In this document: piece by piece, positions 51,501 to 63,533 of the stretch
Layout of the letters: each line of letters starts with the position of its first letter
Numbering within the stretch: position 1 is the stretch's first letter
Origin: Chamaelirium japonicum
Taxonomy: Eukaryota; Streptophyta; Magnoliopsida; Liliales; Melanthiaceae
Direction of reading: 5' to 3'
Assembly (NCBI GenBank): GCA_947650365.1
Contig: OX393550.1
Span: 95,832,951-95,896,950, forward strand
DNA: 64,000 bases
Made by a program: the position numbers and the translations under genes
Notes under the pieces: generated by a model
Database searches by the model: none
Seen by the model: the letters and a program-made list of their open reading frames with translations, nothing else
What the model was told of the DNA's origin: nothing

Positions 51501-54500
51501 GGCCGACACAGAGGTATTCTCCTTCTTTGTACTATGCTTTGTTTACTGATGGTGGTGAACCTGAGTTTTTTCAGGAGGCCATCAGTTGTCATGACATTAG
51601 CGAATGGCAAGGAGCTATGGAAGATTAGATTAGCTCACTTCATCAAAATGGGACTTGGGACTTGGTTGAACTTTTACTGGGGAAGATTTGATTGAGGATC
51701 GTCGGTGTGTAACATCCAATTGCAACCCCTATTTGGTGTGTGAATCCATGAGGTCATATTGTGTCTGCATCCGTGTGTGGCTACATCGTTGGTGAAAGTT
51801 TTGTGGGAGCATCGGCCGTGGAAGAGCAACATCGGGAAAGGACGCAGTGATCAGTCTAACTTCGAATCATAGTGGATTAGTTGGGTCCAAGCCTGCTCGA
51901 CTAGGTTTTTCCTGTTCAGGTTTCCTCATAAAAAATCTTTGTGCTTTATGATATTGCGTATCGTGCAAGGTTAGCCTTGTATGTTTACACCTAGGCCTAT
52001 TACAAGTATCCTTGTAAGCAAAAGAGAGAGAGTGAATTTCTTGAGGGTGCATCAAGTGCTTGTTAATTTGCTTGACTTGTTTTTAGTTGATTTCGTCTTT
52101 TTCATTGTTAGAGGATCCGAATCACCTGTTGTTTCTGCACAATACAGCATTGTATTGAATCCATTCAGCAAAATAAAAAAAAAAAGGTTTCAACTGAAAA
52201 CTAGATATTGGAACTGTTATTGAGGTTTGTATAGTCCATAATGGCCACTATATTCAAGGTTTGAAATTTCAATCGAAATATCGAAATTTCGCCGAAATAT
52301 TCGGTTTCGGCAGCAGGAGAAACGAAAGGGGGTTCGAAACTTGACCCCGTTCCGATTTTGGTGAAGTTTTAGGATTTCGGTGGAAATTTCGTCATTTCGT
52401 CAAAATTTCAACCGAAGCAGTGGAAGCCTACCGAAACCACGGTATTGTCCCCCCTGTTTCGTTGGTACACTTTGCCAAAGTTTCATGGATTCGCCGGATT
52501 TCATGAGACCTCACCCCTGGATTTGCCGAATCTCACCGTTGGATTTGTCGGACCTCACCACCAAATCACTGTATCTCACCCTGGATTTCACCGGATCTTG
52601 CCGGATATGTATGCACAACTATAAAAGACTTAAATTTAAATTTTCAAAAAAAAAATCCAGTAAAACACCCATTTTTTCATTTCAAAATTTTTCCACCATT
52701 TCGATCGAAATTTTGGTTTTTGCCTGGACCGAAACCAGACATGAAACCGAAGTTTAAAACTATGACTCTATTGCTCGAGAATGTCCCAATTCAAAAATTT
52801 TAAGATATTGATCTAATAAGTCAGGTTCAATTCCTAACCGAGTAATGTTGGCATAAAAAGAGCACTTAAAGCGGTTTTCAGGTTCCCTCAAAGTTCTAGC
52901 TGGATCAATTTAGGATACTTGGTTATACTATGATACTGTTGCTGAAAACTAAGAAATGATGGGTACAATGCCACTTAGCAACGCCTAGTTCATGTCAATG
53001 GCGAGATTGTACATATACCAAAACATAGATCGTAATAATAACAAAGTGTAGAATGGGTAGTATCATTGGGACTCCTATCTACATGGACAATGCTACTGCT
53101 GTTGCATGTCATGGTGATGGTAGAGGACATTTCTAGTATGCTAGGCTATGTGTTGAAGTGGATATTCAAGCTGCTCTACCTAGGGATGTTGATGCTAGAA
53201 ATGATGAGGGCAAATTTCTAACAACTCAGGATGTCATCTATGAATGGAGACCCACCAGGTGTACAGCATGCAACTCTTTTGATCCTAGTGAGAAGGCTTG
53301 TGTGGCACACCCAAAGGTATATGCAAGGGGGAAGGACTTATCTGGGAAAGACACTTTCCCATAGAAGCAAGAGTGGAAGCCCACAGGGGGAACTATCAAT
53401 CTAGAAAAAGGCATTCCTCTCCAAAAGGATAGGGCCACTACTTCTAGTGATTGGATTCCTGTTGGGGGATCCAGAAATGGGAAGGAGTTTGCAAATCACA
53501 CACCTAAACCCTTTGGATCTGCTTCCAGATATTCTCTTAAATGAGGTTGGGGGTGATAAGCAGCTAGCAGGGCTGAAGCCTCAACCATGCCATGGTAGCG
53601 AAGATACAATTAAACTTCCTGTGCACATCGAGAAGGCATTTCAGATGAACATACAATCAACATGTGAGGATGAGGGTGTAGGTGCCCAAGTGTATACTGA
53701 GGTGTGTGATGAAGGGTTCCCTTTAACTGCTGATTTACCTCCTGCTAATATGGTAGTCCAAGTTGCTGATATTGTAGCTAAAGAATTGGTGTTGACTTCA
53801 ACCACAGCGGCTGATGTTGAGCAAGGGAGGGATGTGTACAAGGCGGCTATGGGTGCTGTGGGAGTGTTGTTAGCAGTGAGGTTGATAATGATGTTGAGAG
53901 GGGTGCAGAAACAGGCCAAGCTAATGTGCAGAACATATTGGTTGTTGACATGCTGTGAGCAGAGAAGAACAGATTTTTGCTGATGTTGATACCTTTGGGG
54001 TTATGAATGCTACGTCTGGAGGGGATGTGAGTGCTAATTGCAATGAGTTGGCTGATGGTGTACAAGACGGGAATGCTACTGGTGTTGCTCAAGAGGCGCC
54101 ATAATGTGGGGCTAAGGAGAAGGAATCTTTCAACTTTGCTCGGGCAATCGGGACAACTACATCCCCATGCCCACCGTTCATGCGGCGTAGTCCACGACTG
54201 ACAAATCTTTGTCCAAATTCGATCGAAGTAAGGGCTTCATGTCAAGCTAACTCAAGAGCTCTTGAACCGGGCACTGACCACTGACCATCCCGATCTAGTC
54301 TTGCTTGCTCTAGATATCCTAGCTTACCCATCTACTCAACTTCAATCGACTTCAATAATTGGGACGTGACTATGGACTCAGTATGTTGGAGATGGACATA
54401 CATGAGATGATGAGACTGGAGCGTGCTATACGAAGAGATTATGAGGTTCCAACAAAGAATAATCTCTCATTAGAACCTGATTCCTAATGTTTGGATGGAC

Positions 54501-56103
54501 ATTGATCTAGCGGTTATGTTCGGGATATAGGCTGGGCTGGGATGGGCATGCTTTAATGTTTTTTTTTTTGTCTTTTCGAACTCACCTCTTTTGAGTTCAT
54601 TATTATGTTCTCTGTATACTTCTATTTATAATACACAGGTTGGGGTCCGCCTAACCCCCTCCCATATAGGGATGTCACCTTCTCTCTCTCAAAAAAAAAA
54701 GCAAAGTGGCATGGCCATTAAACTGAATTACAATTGTGCATGCTAAGTGGCATTGCATAACTATATTTCTTTTTAAAATTTTGTCGATCTTTTGAGCTAG
54801 ACCTCATTAACTGTTTTGACGATTGTAATGAAGATAACTCACAAAATTTCTATATTGATGTGCTTTAGAAGGGATTTTGTCCTTCCAGATTTGCTGCATT
54901 TCAGCTAACAACATTTCATCTGAAATCAACACAATCATGCAATAGATTTTCTCACCTTTTCGTCTTTCGACTGGTATGATAATTATCAATTTGACAACCA
55001 CAAGGCTTAAACACCATTGTCTTGCAGCTGAGATTTATTGCACTTGCCAATCATAAAATTACAATACAAGGTAAAGAAGAGCACTACCTCCTCCATTAAT
55101 GAAGCATGTTCAACTACCGCAAAAGTCTCTAAAAAGGGCAAGATTATAACACATAAACATATACTTGTTTACAGATGTAAGCCGAGGTGCAGACACTACA
55201 AAGTACAAACTACTAACACAACTTACAACTGAGGGAGCTTGTGCCACCAACAGAATAGATGTAGACAAATAAGATGACAAAGAGAAGTTATCATTACACC
55301 TCAACAGTGTACATCCAACGAAAATTGGAAGCTTGTAAGACGTACCACATTTTCTTGGTTGTTATAATTTGAACTAAAAGTATTCATTAAGTTTAGATAA
55401 TTTTTGGCATCTTTTCATGTGAAATAAGTAGAGTAATTTTAACTTTAATCTGCAACTTTTATCCCATCTATATTGGGTTTGCTTTATGGATCAAAGTATG
55501 ATGCGTCAAATTTGATAATGATGTCAACCTTCTACTGGCGTCGGTGCCTAATTCCTAGCCAAAGCAACTTTAGGCAAGAGAGGGGATTGAGTCGATTGAC
55601 ATGCAACCTTTAAGCCCCTTAGTGAAAAGGAAAATTTACCTTAATCATAACGCATTCAACTGAGGAACAATCACAATTGAGCACTTGATGTTAATAAAAT
55701 ACACTGGACCTGAGCTGATATTATTTAAGCTACCACTGATCTCCTAATAACTGGGGTAACAGCTCAGAATGTCGCACATTTTCCTTTCTTTCATTGTTGT
55801 TGTTTTACTTTTGCACCAATTCAGAAGATAGAATATTTCAGGCATCCACTAAGCCAGATTATCTGTGGTCATGCTTACTCAGTAACTTCCCATCCAGTTG
55901 TAAAAACTGAGAGGGAAGGAGGGCGGGTGGGTGGGCGGGCGTGGGTGGGGAGGGGGTGTAAACATGAATGCAATTTTTTACCTTTCAGGACATCGTGCGG
56001 CTATGTAGCTTTTGAGATGATTTATGACTTCCGCAGACCTGACAAATGAGACAGCAATAAAATCTACACCCTCAGCAACCCCAAAGTCTATGTCGAGCCA
56101 ATC
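48520..56103 (-). CDS. Plastid-type pyruvate kinase, C-terminal half (last three coding exons)
   Basis: Pyruvate kinase makes pyruvate and ATP from phosphoenolpyruvate and ADP. Minus-strand exons: 56103-55982, 49827-49349 and 48821-48520, in frame across GT..AG introns (phases 2 and 1), 300 residues plus stop. Exon 1 seen: [20 protein letters not shown]. Exon 2: VIAKIES with the catalytic-site lysine and metal-binding glutamate, [31 protein letters not shown] and [15 protein letters not shown]. Exon 3: [39 protein letters not shown] and SDMLQSIQV. The ending and [13 protein letters not shown] resemble plastidial subunit PKp1 (alpha type), which pairs with a beta subunit in the chloroplast; that subtype is from memory. 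The N-terminal half and transit peptide are not visible up to 64000. All key residues seen are intact, so this looks functional. Confidence 0.93.
51356..51690 (+). pseudogene. Ty1-copia Pol fragment (integrase-RT linker and start of RT)
   Basis: The plus-strand frame reads [57 protein letters not shown], stop, [15 protein letters not shown]. This is the usual copia sequence just before the RT core. It is cut off on both sides and has a nonsense codon (TAG). Sequence at 51700-52190 may be its LTR (it starts near TGTAACATCC), but the ends are not proven. It lies inside the pyruvate kinase intron, antisense to the gene. Confidence 0.75.
52255..52764. mobile_element. hAT-type MITE with GAAATTTCG-rich interior
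   Basis: Left CAAGGTTTGAAATTT and right inverse CATAGTTTTAAACTT are imperfect TIRs. Flanks ACTATATT (52247-52254) and ACTCTATT (52765-52772) differ at one of 8 bases. The interior has many TTTCG/CGAAA units (CCGAAATATTCGGTTTCGG). 510 bp, in the pyruvate kinase intron. Confidence 0.7.
53040..54700 (+). pseudogene. LINE remnant: ORF1 part plus 3' tail
   Basis: The plus strand reads [15 protein letters not shown], then [40 protein letters not shown], the typical middle of plant LINE ORF1 proteins (DUF4283 and following CC.HC-type knuckle). A stop and a +1 frameshift separate this from an acidic linker frame (53447-53983). ORF2 is missing: the sequence passes to a 3' tail (GGTTGGGGTCCGCCTAACCC ... 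CTCTCTCTCAAAA) with poly-A at 54691-54700. The tail resembles that of the LINE at 6764 (GGTTGGGGTCCGCCAAACCC), so both belong to one broad lineage. Confidence 0.75.
54701..55978. other. Rest of the pyruvate kinase intron
   Basis: AT-rich and without gene motifs. A GGGCGGGTGGGTGGGCGGGC run lies at 55921-55940 close to the splice donor. Confidence 0.4.
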
Positions 56104-56934
56104 CTGCATAGATCAAAAAGTATGAGGGCATGTACTGAAACCTTATCTGTAAACTACACTTCTCCGTGAGCAGAAGTTATTGAAACCTAACAGCCCCAGC
56201 CTCAAATATTCCGAACCAAGGTTTCACTTTTAGAATTTTTGGCTTAAAACATCAATAAATAAAAAGTATAGATGTGAACAAATAAAATATCAAAGTAATA
56301 GATTGTGCCTTACGTACTATCCAGTTCATGCATCAGATATCTAACCCTATTCTACATTGTTACTAGCTTCGCTTGATCATTGCTAATATGCCATCAAAAT
56401 ACACTACGAATAGACAATCAAAGATGAAGTAAAAATATGTACTAATTAACCTAATCAAGCAAGGAAAGGTAGCACAACAACAAAGTATGAGATGAGTCAA
56501 AAGGATACCAGTATCATGGTATGAGTATTCAGTCGAACCTGCACAAATACACATGAGATTTTTTGAATTTTAACTAGGCCGTACTGAACCACATCCCGTA
56601 GCAATTATTATTTGAGATAGTACAATGAACTAATTATCCTCTCTTTACCGAGTCTCACATTGACTACCAACACAAACATTGCGGCCCATATCTGAGATTT
56701 TGTCTACCATGGGGGGTATATACTATATAACATCATTTACGTAGTAGCTACAGGATTCAGACCATGATAACATTTTATGTTTGATCAACCTTGTAGTAGC
56801 AAGCATACATCATTCATGAAGGAAATTGATGATGTTAACCATGTTACTAAATTAAATTTCTAAGTTAGTGGCTGTTATGCTTTCATTATTTGTCTCAAAT
56901 TTATGTTTATGAAGACTAAAGGCTTTTTATTCCA
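56104..56934 (-). other. Intron upstream of the first visible pyruvate kinase exon
   Basis: No further pyruvate kinase exon is seen. The next 5' exon must lie above this point and probably beyond the window, behind the LTR elements. Confidence 0.5.
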
Positions 56935-57335
56935 TTTGATAATTGGCTTTTTAGTTCTAGTGCTCTTTTAATAATTTCATTTTGCATTCCACTTTTCAAT
57001 TTGTTTGATCTTTAAATGTTTTTGTGGGTTTTGGGTGATACGAAGGAAACGGAACCCGAACCCGAACCCGAAACGACCGAAATGTCTTAGGACATTCATT
57101 ATGAACCCAAGTTGAAGGTGAAACTGAGCATACTCCATTTAATAAAATTGGATGATTGGCTTTTTAGTTCCAGTGTTGTTCTAATAATTTGATTTTTCAT
57201 CCCACTTTCAATTATTTTGATTTTTAAATGTTTTGTGAGTTTTGGATGATACGGAGGAACCGGAAATCAAAACGACCTAAATATCTAAAATGTTTCGTTG
57301 TGGACCTAAGTCGAACCCGAACTGAACATGAAGTC
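56935..57335 (+). repeat. Tandem duplication, ~210-bp unit
   Basis: TTGATAATTGGCTTTTTAGTTC at 56936 and TTGGATGATTGGCTTTTTAG at 57148 (first motif given over two blocks: TTGATAATTGG, CTTTTTAGTTC) start collinear copies. Both continue through TTTAAATGTTTTTGTGGGTT and GATACGAAGGAAACGG-type sequence. ~80% identical, so an old duplication. Confidence 0.75.
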
Positions 57336-57550
57336 TCAAACCTTTCCGGTGTAAATATTTGCTTCGTTATCAAAGTTCTAATAAAGAAAGATAATGATGC
57401 AAGGCAAACGAGAAAAAATTAGAGATGGAAGAAGATACGTACTTTGATAGTATAGAGGAAGATTACAACCCACACACTCGAACAAGTTGGATAATTGGGG
57501 AATCACAAAACCCAAGAAGGGGACTAATAGATTACAATCCACACACTCAC

Positions 57551-58951
57551 TGTTGTTTGGGGGAACGACTGACAAACGCCCTTCGAAAGGCGAAACTCGC
57601 CGGAGGGGAGCAGTCATCGTGCACACCGGCCTTCTTCTCCATCATCGGGGAACTAAGCCTGCGGCAGTGACATGCAAGACAACAAAGATAGGTCAGAGAC
57701 GACCGGCTCCCTTTTGAAGAACGGACCCTCCGATACATAAGTCAGCGTAGACATAGTGAGGAGGGTGAGAGTAGTATAAAGGAATTAGGGTGGTCAAGGC
57801 TTACAGGATTCCAATCCCCTCTCAGTGCCGAGGGGGCTTTTATAGGAGCTCGGGAGAAAAGTATCGACACACGTTCGAACACGTGGCTGCCAGGTGGTGA
57901 CGATTGGTTGACGCAGACAGTCACTTCCTCTCCCAGACAAAGCTGTCATTGTTCAAGAGCCAGGTGTCCAAAGTGTCGCGTCGCAAAGGTGACAGGTTCC
58001 TCAGTGAGTCTCCACGTGTCATTGGATTGGTGCCGAAATATTAAACGAGCACAAAGAGCACTCGGGTACTGCCACCTAACATACCTCTTGTAACATGATA
58101 TGTGGCCTGCCATCAAATTCTCGCCATGCGACAAGATAGGCCGCCGAGCTCCAAGCACGGTGGGCTGGCGGACTATAGGTGAGGCTCGTGGAGGTGTCTA
58201 CCATAAGCTGGTCAAGGCAAGCTGGTGAGCTCGAAGCGGGGCCTGATGTGTCAACCATCAGCTTGAGGTGGACAAAGGTGGCCTAGCGAGCTCCGGCAAA
58301 ATCTGGTGAGCTCTATGCACAGTTGTGGAGTCCACCAAGAGTTTGAGTTTGGCAAAGTGGATCATCGAGGTCCGGTGATCTCCGAACATAAATTCAGGTG
58401 CCTCTCGCTGTGGAAATTCACCTGAGCTTTACCAAGGTGAACTGACGAGTTCCATTGGTGCTAAAATGGCCATAATCTATGCTGACATCATGTCAGGCGA
58501 GTTCCTTGGTGATGTCATCTCAGGTGAATTCCATGCTGACATCATGCTAAAGGATATCTCAAACAGGCTCCCTACTAACGTAATGTCATACGAGCTCCCT
58601 ATTGACATCATCTAAGACGAGCCCCCTGCTGAAAGCATCCTAAGCGAGCTTTCCACCAGTCATTTTGCTTGTCGACCAGTTTTTGACACCAAGATTAGTA
58701 AGGGTTGTGGAGGTATCGCAAACCGAAGTTACAATCATACTGTTGGTGACATCAGGGTCGACGACCTCTGCAAGTGGTCTCGTAATACACGCCTGGCTCG
58801 AGATTGGAACCGTGTCAGGCGAGCTCCCTGCCGCGTCATATTAACGTCGCCCTCTCAGGCGAGCTCCCCACGAACATTGTCATTGGACCCGTTCTCTAGT
58901 CCATCGAGCTACCACGTAAGGATTAAGCGGTTGACGCTCCGGGCACCAACA
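57551..58951 (-). repeat. Gypsy-type LTR, minus strand (probable 3' LTR)
   Basis: On the minus strand a polypurine tract (CCAAGAGGGGGTAT) is followed by TGTTGGTGCCCGGAGCG at 58951, and the segment closes at CCCCCAAACAACA (57551). A TATAAAAG box lies at 57845-57838. The following GACTTATGTATCGGAGGGTC is typical of R/U5 in plant Gypsy LTRs. Length is ~1.4 kb. The U3 contains repeated GACATCATGTCAGGCGAGTT-type units (58480-58640). Confidence 0.55.
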
Positions 58952-59551
58952 ATACCCCCTCTTGGAGGGTCACTCCTGAGGGAGCTCAGCGCCTCCAGGA
59001 GCCTGGCGATATCTTCATGTGTTGCCAGGTGGTGGTTTCAACCAGAGTCTGTAGACTGAAATCATGGTGGGCCACGTGGGGGCGACACATGGCGCGTAAC
59101 CACAAACGTAAAAAGGTTGCGTCAGAGTACCGCTTCACGTCCCGAGGACGACAGCTTGCATTGTCTGGTATTCCAGTTGCCAGCGCTCACCTTCAACTAC
59201 CCATCGCTTACCGAGTGACCTTCACGAGAGACGATCATTTCGGTCAGGCAGCTCTAGTACGGGCTTCAGTTTTCCCTATGTTGGCTAGCGGGCGAGCTTC
59301 TGACCGCGGCTGGCGTTTGCCTCGGATAACTTTCAGGGAACACCTGGTACATGGGTTCACACTCACCGGGCTGGAGCGGGTTCTCGACAGACGAATCCCC
59401 CGCAGGTACCTTCTTAAAAGATGGAAGCTAAATTAGGGGACGAAATACCCCTCAGAGAACAGCAGCAACATCCATATCGTCAGGAAGACTGGCGAGCTTC
59501 CCCTTCACTGCTCCCGAAAACAAACACAAGGGATGCAAGAATTATCCCTTC
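58952..59551 (-). other. Interior of the same LTR element (non-coding here)
   Basis: The region beside the polypurine tract has a 139-codon plus-strand ORF (59017-59436) with no recognised motif. It is treated as non-coding 3' interior. Confidence 0.35.
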
Positions 59552-60169
59552 GTCGTTGTAGACACACAAATTGTGTCTAACCCGAACCCGACTCGCATGC
59601 ACGGACCCGGAATCAAACCCGACGCGCACTCGGACCTACCCGACTCGCGCCCAACAAAGGGGCCGGGTGGGCCAATCCTTAAGCGGGGCCCACCCGGCCC
59701 CCATACTAGGATCCGAACCCCCATGGGGGGGGGGGGGGCCTACTAGGGATCCGGACCCCCATGGGGTGGCCGGCCATGCAAGGAAAAGGGAGAGAAAAGA
59801 AAGGAAAGAAAAGAAAAGAAAGAAAAGAAAAGGAAAGAAAAGAAAAGAAAAGGAAAGAAAGAAAGAAAAGGAAGGAAATACCGCCATGCGCGGGGGGAGG
59901 TTGCGCATGACGTCTACCCACACGTGGATCTGCGCCGATCCCTCGATCCGACGGACAAGAAGAAGAGTCGGGTCGCCATCGATTTTTATGTGCAAGATTC
60001 AAGATAAATCCAAAAATGATTGAGCCATAATTACCCCGCCAAAAAAAGAAAGCAAATAAAGATTTATTCCCCTCATCAATGGATGAATAAATCCTGGGTA
60101 ATTATGGGAGAGATATTAAAGGGATTTAAAATTAAAACTTCCCATATCTCTCCCCTCCCCCCTTCGCCT

Positions 60170-60178
60170 ATAAATAGA
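60170..60178 (+). promoter_or_regulatory. LTR promoter TATA box
   Basis: TATAAATAG sits ~615 bp into the solo LTR, followed by GGGGGAGGGGG and a transcribed-looking leader. Confidence 0.65.
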
Positions 60179-60444
60179 GGGGGAGGGGGAAGACTCAAGA
60201 GGTCGAAGAGATCGCAAGTTGAAGACGAAGCGAAGAAGCTCTGCAGAAGAGGAGATGCTTCTTCATCGACCCAAGGCTTCACGAGGCACGGGCAAGCCTA
60301 TCCTTTTGGGACCGGCTTAGTCCATTGAAAGCCCTCATCAACGTGAAGACCCTTGCACAAGAAGATCAAGCCTTCGACTCCGTGCACGAAGAAGAAAGCT
60401 CGGAGAAGAAGACCCTTCGACTCCGAAAACGCCAGAAGCAAAGG

Positions 60445-60600
60445 CCGGAGAAGAAGCCCGGAGCGGCACTACCCCGTCGGCTCCAACAAACCTTCAACTC
60501 CGATCAAGCTCCAAAGCCCGGAAAAGAAGCCCGAAGCGGCACTACCCCGTCGGCTCCAACAAACCTTCAACTCCGATCAAGCTCCAAAGCCCGGAGAAGA
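60445..60600 (+). repeat. ~73-bp tandem pair inside the solo LTR
   Basis: GGCACTACCCCGTCGGCTCC followed by AACAAACCTTCAACTCCGAT and CAAGCTCCAAAGCCCGGA occurs twice (starting about 60464 and 60537). Confidence 0.85.
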
Positions 60601-61546
60601 GGAACGAAGCGTCATCACCCCGTCGCCTTCGACAAACGCCCGCTCTGTCCACGAAGAAGAAAGATTGGAGAGGACTCCCTGGGGCGTCACTACACCCGTC
60701 GCCTTCGAAGCAAAGTCGGCGCTACAACCGTCGCACGGAGATCGGTGCTACCCCCGCCATCTTCAGAAGTACCCTTCGACTCCGATCACGCCAAAGAAGC
60801 CCGGAGAAGAAGCAAAGTCTAGCCGACACCTAAACCGTCGAAGAAGCCTGAAGCATTGAAGACGCCATTGTCGTCCAAGAAGGAGATCGAGTCAACGCTG
60901 AAGCAGAAGCCCACGCAAGAAGCCGAAGCAAAAGCCCCAGTAAAGCCCGCGCCAAAGCAACGCAAGTGCCAAAGCTAAGCGACTACGCCGGTCACGAGCA
61001 AAAGCACCGCACGTTCTAGCCGATACGACGCAAAGTCCGGAAGAACGAAAGCATCGCAAGTCTCCCCCGTCTACGTCCAAGCGCAAGCGCCAAAGCAAAG
61101 CAAAAGCCAGAGCCAAGCTAAAGCCAACGCCAAAAGCACGATCGATGCCGCGAACCGATGATCAAGGACGCCGAGGTCAAGCAAGGAGCGAGGAAGACAC
61201 GAAGACCGAGGAACGAAGCTGAAGACCCCCTAGCCGAGGAAGCGCGAAGCACGGAAGGGACCAAAGAAACGGCGGATATTCCTTAGCCTCTCAAAAACCC
61301 TTACCATGTAAAGACCTCTGTCCTGGGCAACCCCTTCAGAGCTCTCACACGAATACCACGTGGAGACGCGGATCAAAGGGACCCTCCAGAGGATCTCTCC
61401 CACAATCTCCTGATCAACACTCGCCGCACCCGGACTTGTCACCCCCGAGCCCCCGGTCTCGGCCACTCTTGTAATCTCGTGTGTTCGCAATAAAGACGAC
61501 CCGTATCTTTTTTCCGCGCATACAGTCGTGATCGGCGACTGGAAGG

Positions 61547-62021
61547 TAGGGGTGTGCATCGATTCAAAATCGACCTATTTAGGCAAAATTCAAATCAATC
61601 CAATCTAGGTTGGTTTTGACGATTTTCAATCCAATCTAAACCGATCAGTGATTGGGATCCAATCCAATCCAATTAAAGCCGGTTTGGATTAGATTAGATG
61701 GTCGGTTTGGGCTTTGGCCCATTATGTCTAAATTAGCCGAAATCAAAATCCCTAAATTAAAAACCGCAAATCAAAATCCCCAATCTGAACATGAATTATT
61801 TTTATGCACCTAAGAGAGAGAATCAGGGATTCAGCAACAATTCGTGGGATCACAGTCTAGCTAGTAGCTACCATGGATTAGGGTTTTCCGTTCTTACCTT
61901 GTTTAGATGAAATGTAACCAATTGAGATGGATATGGATGTTGGGAGTGGGAGGATCTGTAGACTCTTGGTAGCTAGGGTATAGGACATATCGTACAATTA
62001 ATAAAATATTAAATGTGTGTG

Positions 62022-62112
<91 letters not shown>

Positions 62113-62286
62113 ATATAATCGGTTCAGTTCAGTTTAGCTCAGTTTCAAATTTACAAATCCGTCAACATATCCAATTATGTAGTTTTTAACAAACCCAATC
62201 CAATCTGATCCATTGAGTGTGTCGAAACCGAGTAACATTGGTCGATTTGGTTTGGTTTGGTTTGGTTTGGATCCTGCACACCCCTA
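61547..62286. mobile_element. hAT-type MITE with AATCCAATC interior and a (TA)n
   Basis: The ends TAGGGGTGTGCATCGATTC and its inverse (GGATCCTGCACACCCCTA) pair. Flanks CTGGAAGG (61539-61546) and TTGGAAGG (62287-62294) match at 7 of 8 bases. The interior is rich in CAATCCAATC/GGTTTGG, with a (TA)n tract at 62025-62104. 740 bp, no coding capacity seen. Confidence 0.85.
62025..62104. repeat. (TA)n tract inside the hAT MITE
   Basis: 80 bp of TA with GTATGTA edges on both sides. Unlike the other long TA tracts it has no foldback element attached. Confidence 0.95.
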
Positions 62287-63533
62287 TTGGAAGGGGCCTT
62301 ATCAGAGCGTAATGTCGCATCCCGCCTCACTGAGGTCGGACCTCAACGAGTACGATCACGGGGGAAGGCATTGCATGTCCACCAAGCTCAAGGCGAATCT
62401 CGATAAGGCCATCTTGGGCTATCTGGGATTCAATTAATTGAGAAAGTCGCCCCCTTGTGGCGGAGGTTGAGCTGGATCATCTAGAGACCAAGGAGATTGT
62501 GAAAAGAAGTAACGTGAAGAAGGCTCAAGCCCAAGATGGCATCCAGGCGAAGGGAGAGGCGAAAAGGGGAGGTCGCAGGAAGAAGGCATCGGCGATCTCC
62601 CTTATGATTCTGAGGGGGAAGAGGATGAGGGAGCTCGCCGCCGAGACAGCCCTGCGGGGATGCGGCTATGATGGCTGAGGTCGGAGTCCAAGTTGTGCTC
62701 CCGGTCCCTCAATCGCTATTAAGGCGATCTCAACCACAGCTAAATCGACGGGTTCGGTAAAAGCAGACTACCTCATGCTCGACACCACTGTGAATGTCGT
62801 ACTGTTCTCCGACACTTTAGAGTCTTCACTGAGCTCGAGCTCGAGCTCGAAGGGTGAGGACAAGGAAGAAGGAACAAGAGGAGAAAGAGGAACAGGTGGA
62901 TGTGATGTCAGTCACCGATGATCCCGAGCGCAGGGATTTGTTAGGCCAGGGAGAGGGAGGGTGCGATGATGGCGGTGTGTAGCTCGACGTCGGCCTCGTC
63001 ACGAGGGGTCCTGTGACAAGCCACAGGGTGATGTCGTGCCACGGGGTGAAGACTCGGAAAGCGAGAATCTTAAGTCTCGCCTGTTGCCACCCATAGGCAG
63101 GCTTGCACTGGACGAGATCCTAGGGGCGAGGCTTGGCAGGAAATTGACTAAGGTAAATGTTTGGGGCTCTTCTCTCTTACAATAGGTACTTTGATTTACA
63201 ATAAATAGGAAAGATTATGACCCAAGCACTCAAACAAGGTGCTTGGGTTAAACACTCAACCCAAGGAGGGGACTCACTCACCCTCAAAAAAGGAAACACT
63301 AACTCTCAAATGGAGGCTCAAAAGCACTCACCATTACAGAAATCTGAACTCTACCTTATCTCTTGTCATCCACGGCTTGTACAGAACTAGAAAATGCATC
63401 AAAATATGAAGAGTTGAAGCTATTTAATAGCTCTCATGAGAACTCCCTCCAATACTCCGAACACATTCAAACTCTTTGTTAAGCATGCACATTCAAGTGC
63501 CTTGAAATCATTCTTGGACTTCTGAGACTTCTC
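62287..63533. other. Unclassified GC-rich repeat, possibly LTR-element interior
   Basis: Two adjacent plus-strand ORFs (62213-62437 and 62457-62678, the second Lys/Arg/Ala-rich) could be decayed Gag, but no zinc knuckle or protease motif is seen. GAGCTCGAGCTCGAGCTCGA (62831-62850) is a short palindromic hexamer run. Confidence 0.35.

Larger units (their letters stand above)
49828..55981 (-). other. 6.15-kb pyruvate kinase intron filled with transposon debris
   Basis: It is bounded by a donor at 55981-55980 (AAAG/GTAAAA) and an acceptor before 49827 (CCACAG/AAATAT). It contains a copia fragment, a hAT MITE and a LINE, all on the opposite strand or non-coding, and a ~95-bp tandem repeat near 50438-50600 (GACATTGGAATATGAG twice). 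The intron on the other side (49348-48822) is only 527 bp. Confidence 0.85.
59557..61524 (+). repeat. Solo LTR of a large Gypsy-type element
   Basis: It begins TGTAGACACACAAATTGTG and ends CGCATACA (TGTA..TACA). GTCGT flanks it on both sides (59552-59556 and 61525-61529), the 5-bp duplication expected of an LTR element. Inside are a TATAAATAG box (60170-60178), a purine/GAAGCC-rich leader and an AATAAA signal (61490 region). No internal domains or second LTR lie next to it, so it is a solo LTR of 1,968 bp left by LTR-LTR recombination. ORFs of ~165 codons at 60325-60859 are by-products of the repeats. Confidence 0.85.

Noticed and set aside
53447..53983. 178-codon ORF as an independent gene
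   Set aside because: It directly follows LINE ORF1 motifs in a shifted frame, and a LINE 3' tail with poly-A lies downstream, so it is the decayed ORF1 linker.
57051..57077. CCCGAACCCGAACCCGAAAC, telomere-like look
   Set aside because: Plant telomeres are TTTAGGG repeats. This is a short variant in a tandem duplication.
60325..60859. 165-codon Arg/Lys/Pro-rich ORFs
   Set aside because: They cover the tandem repeat of the solo LTR in two frames; no Gag or other domain is present.
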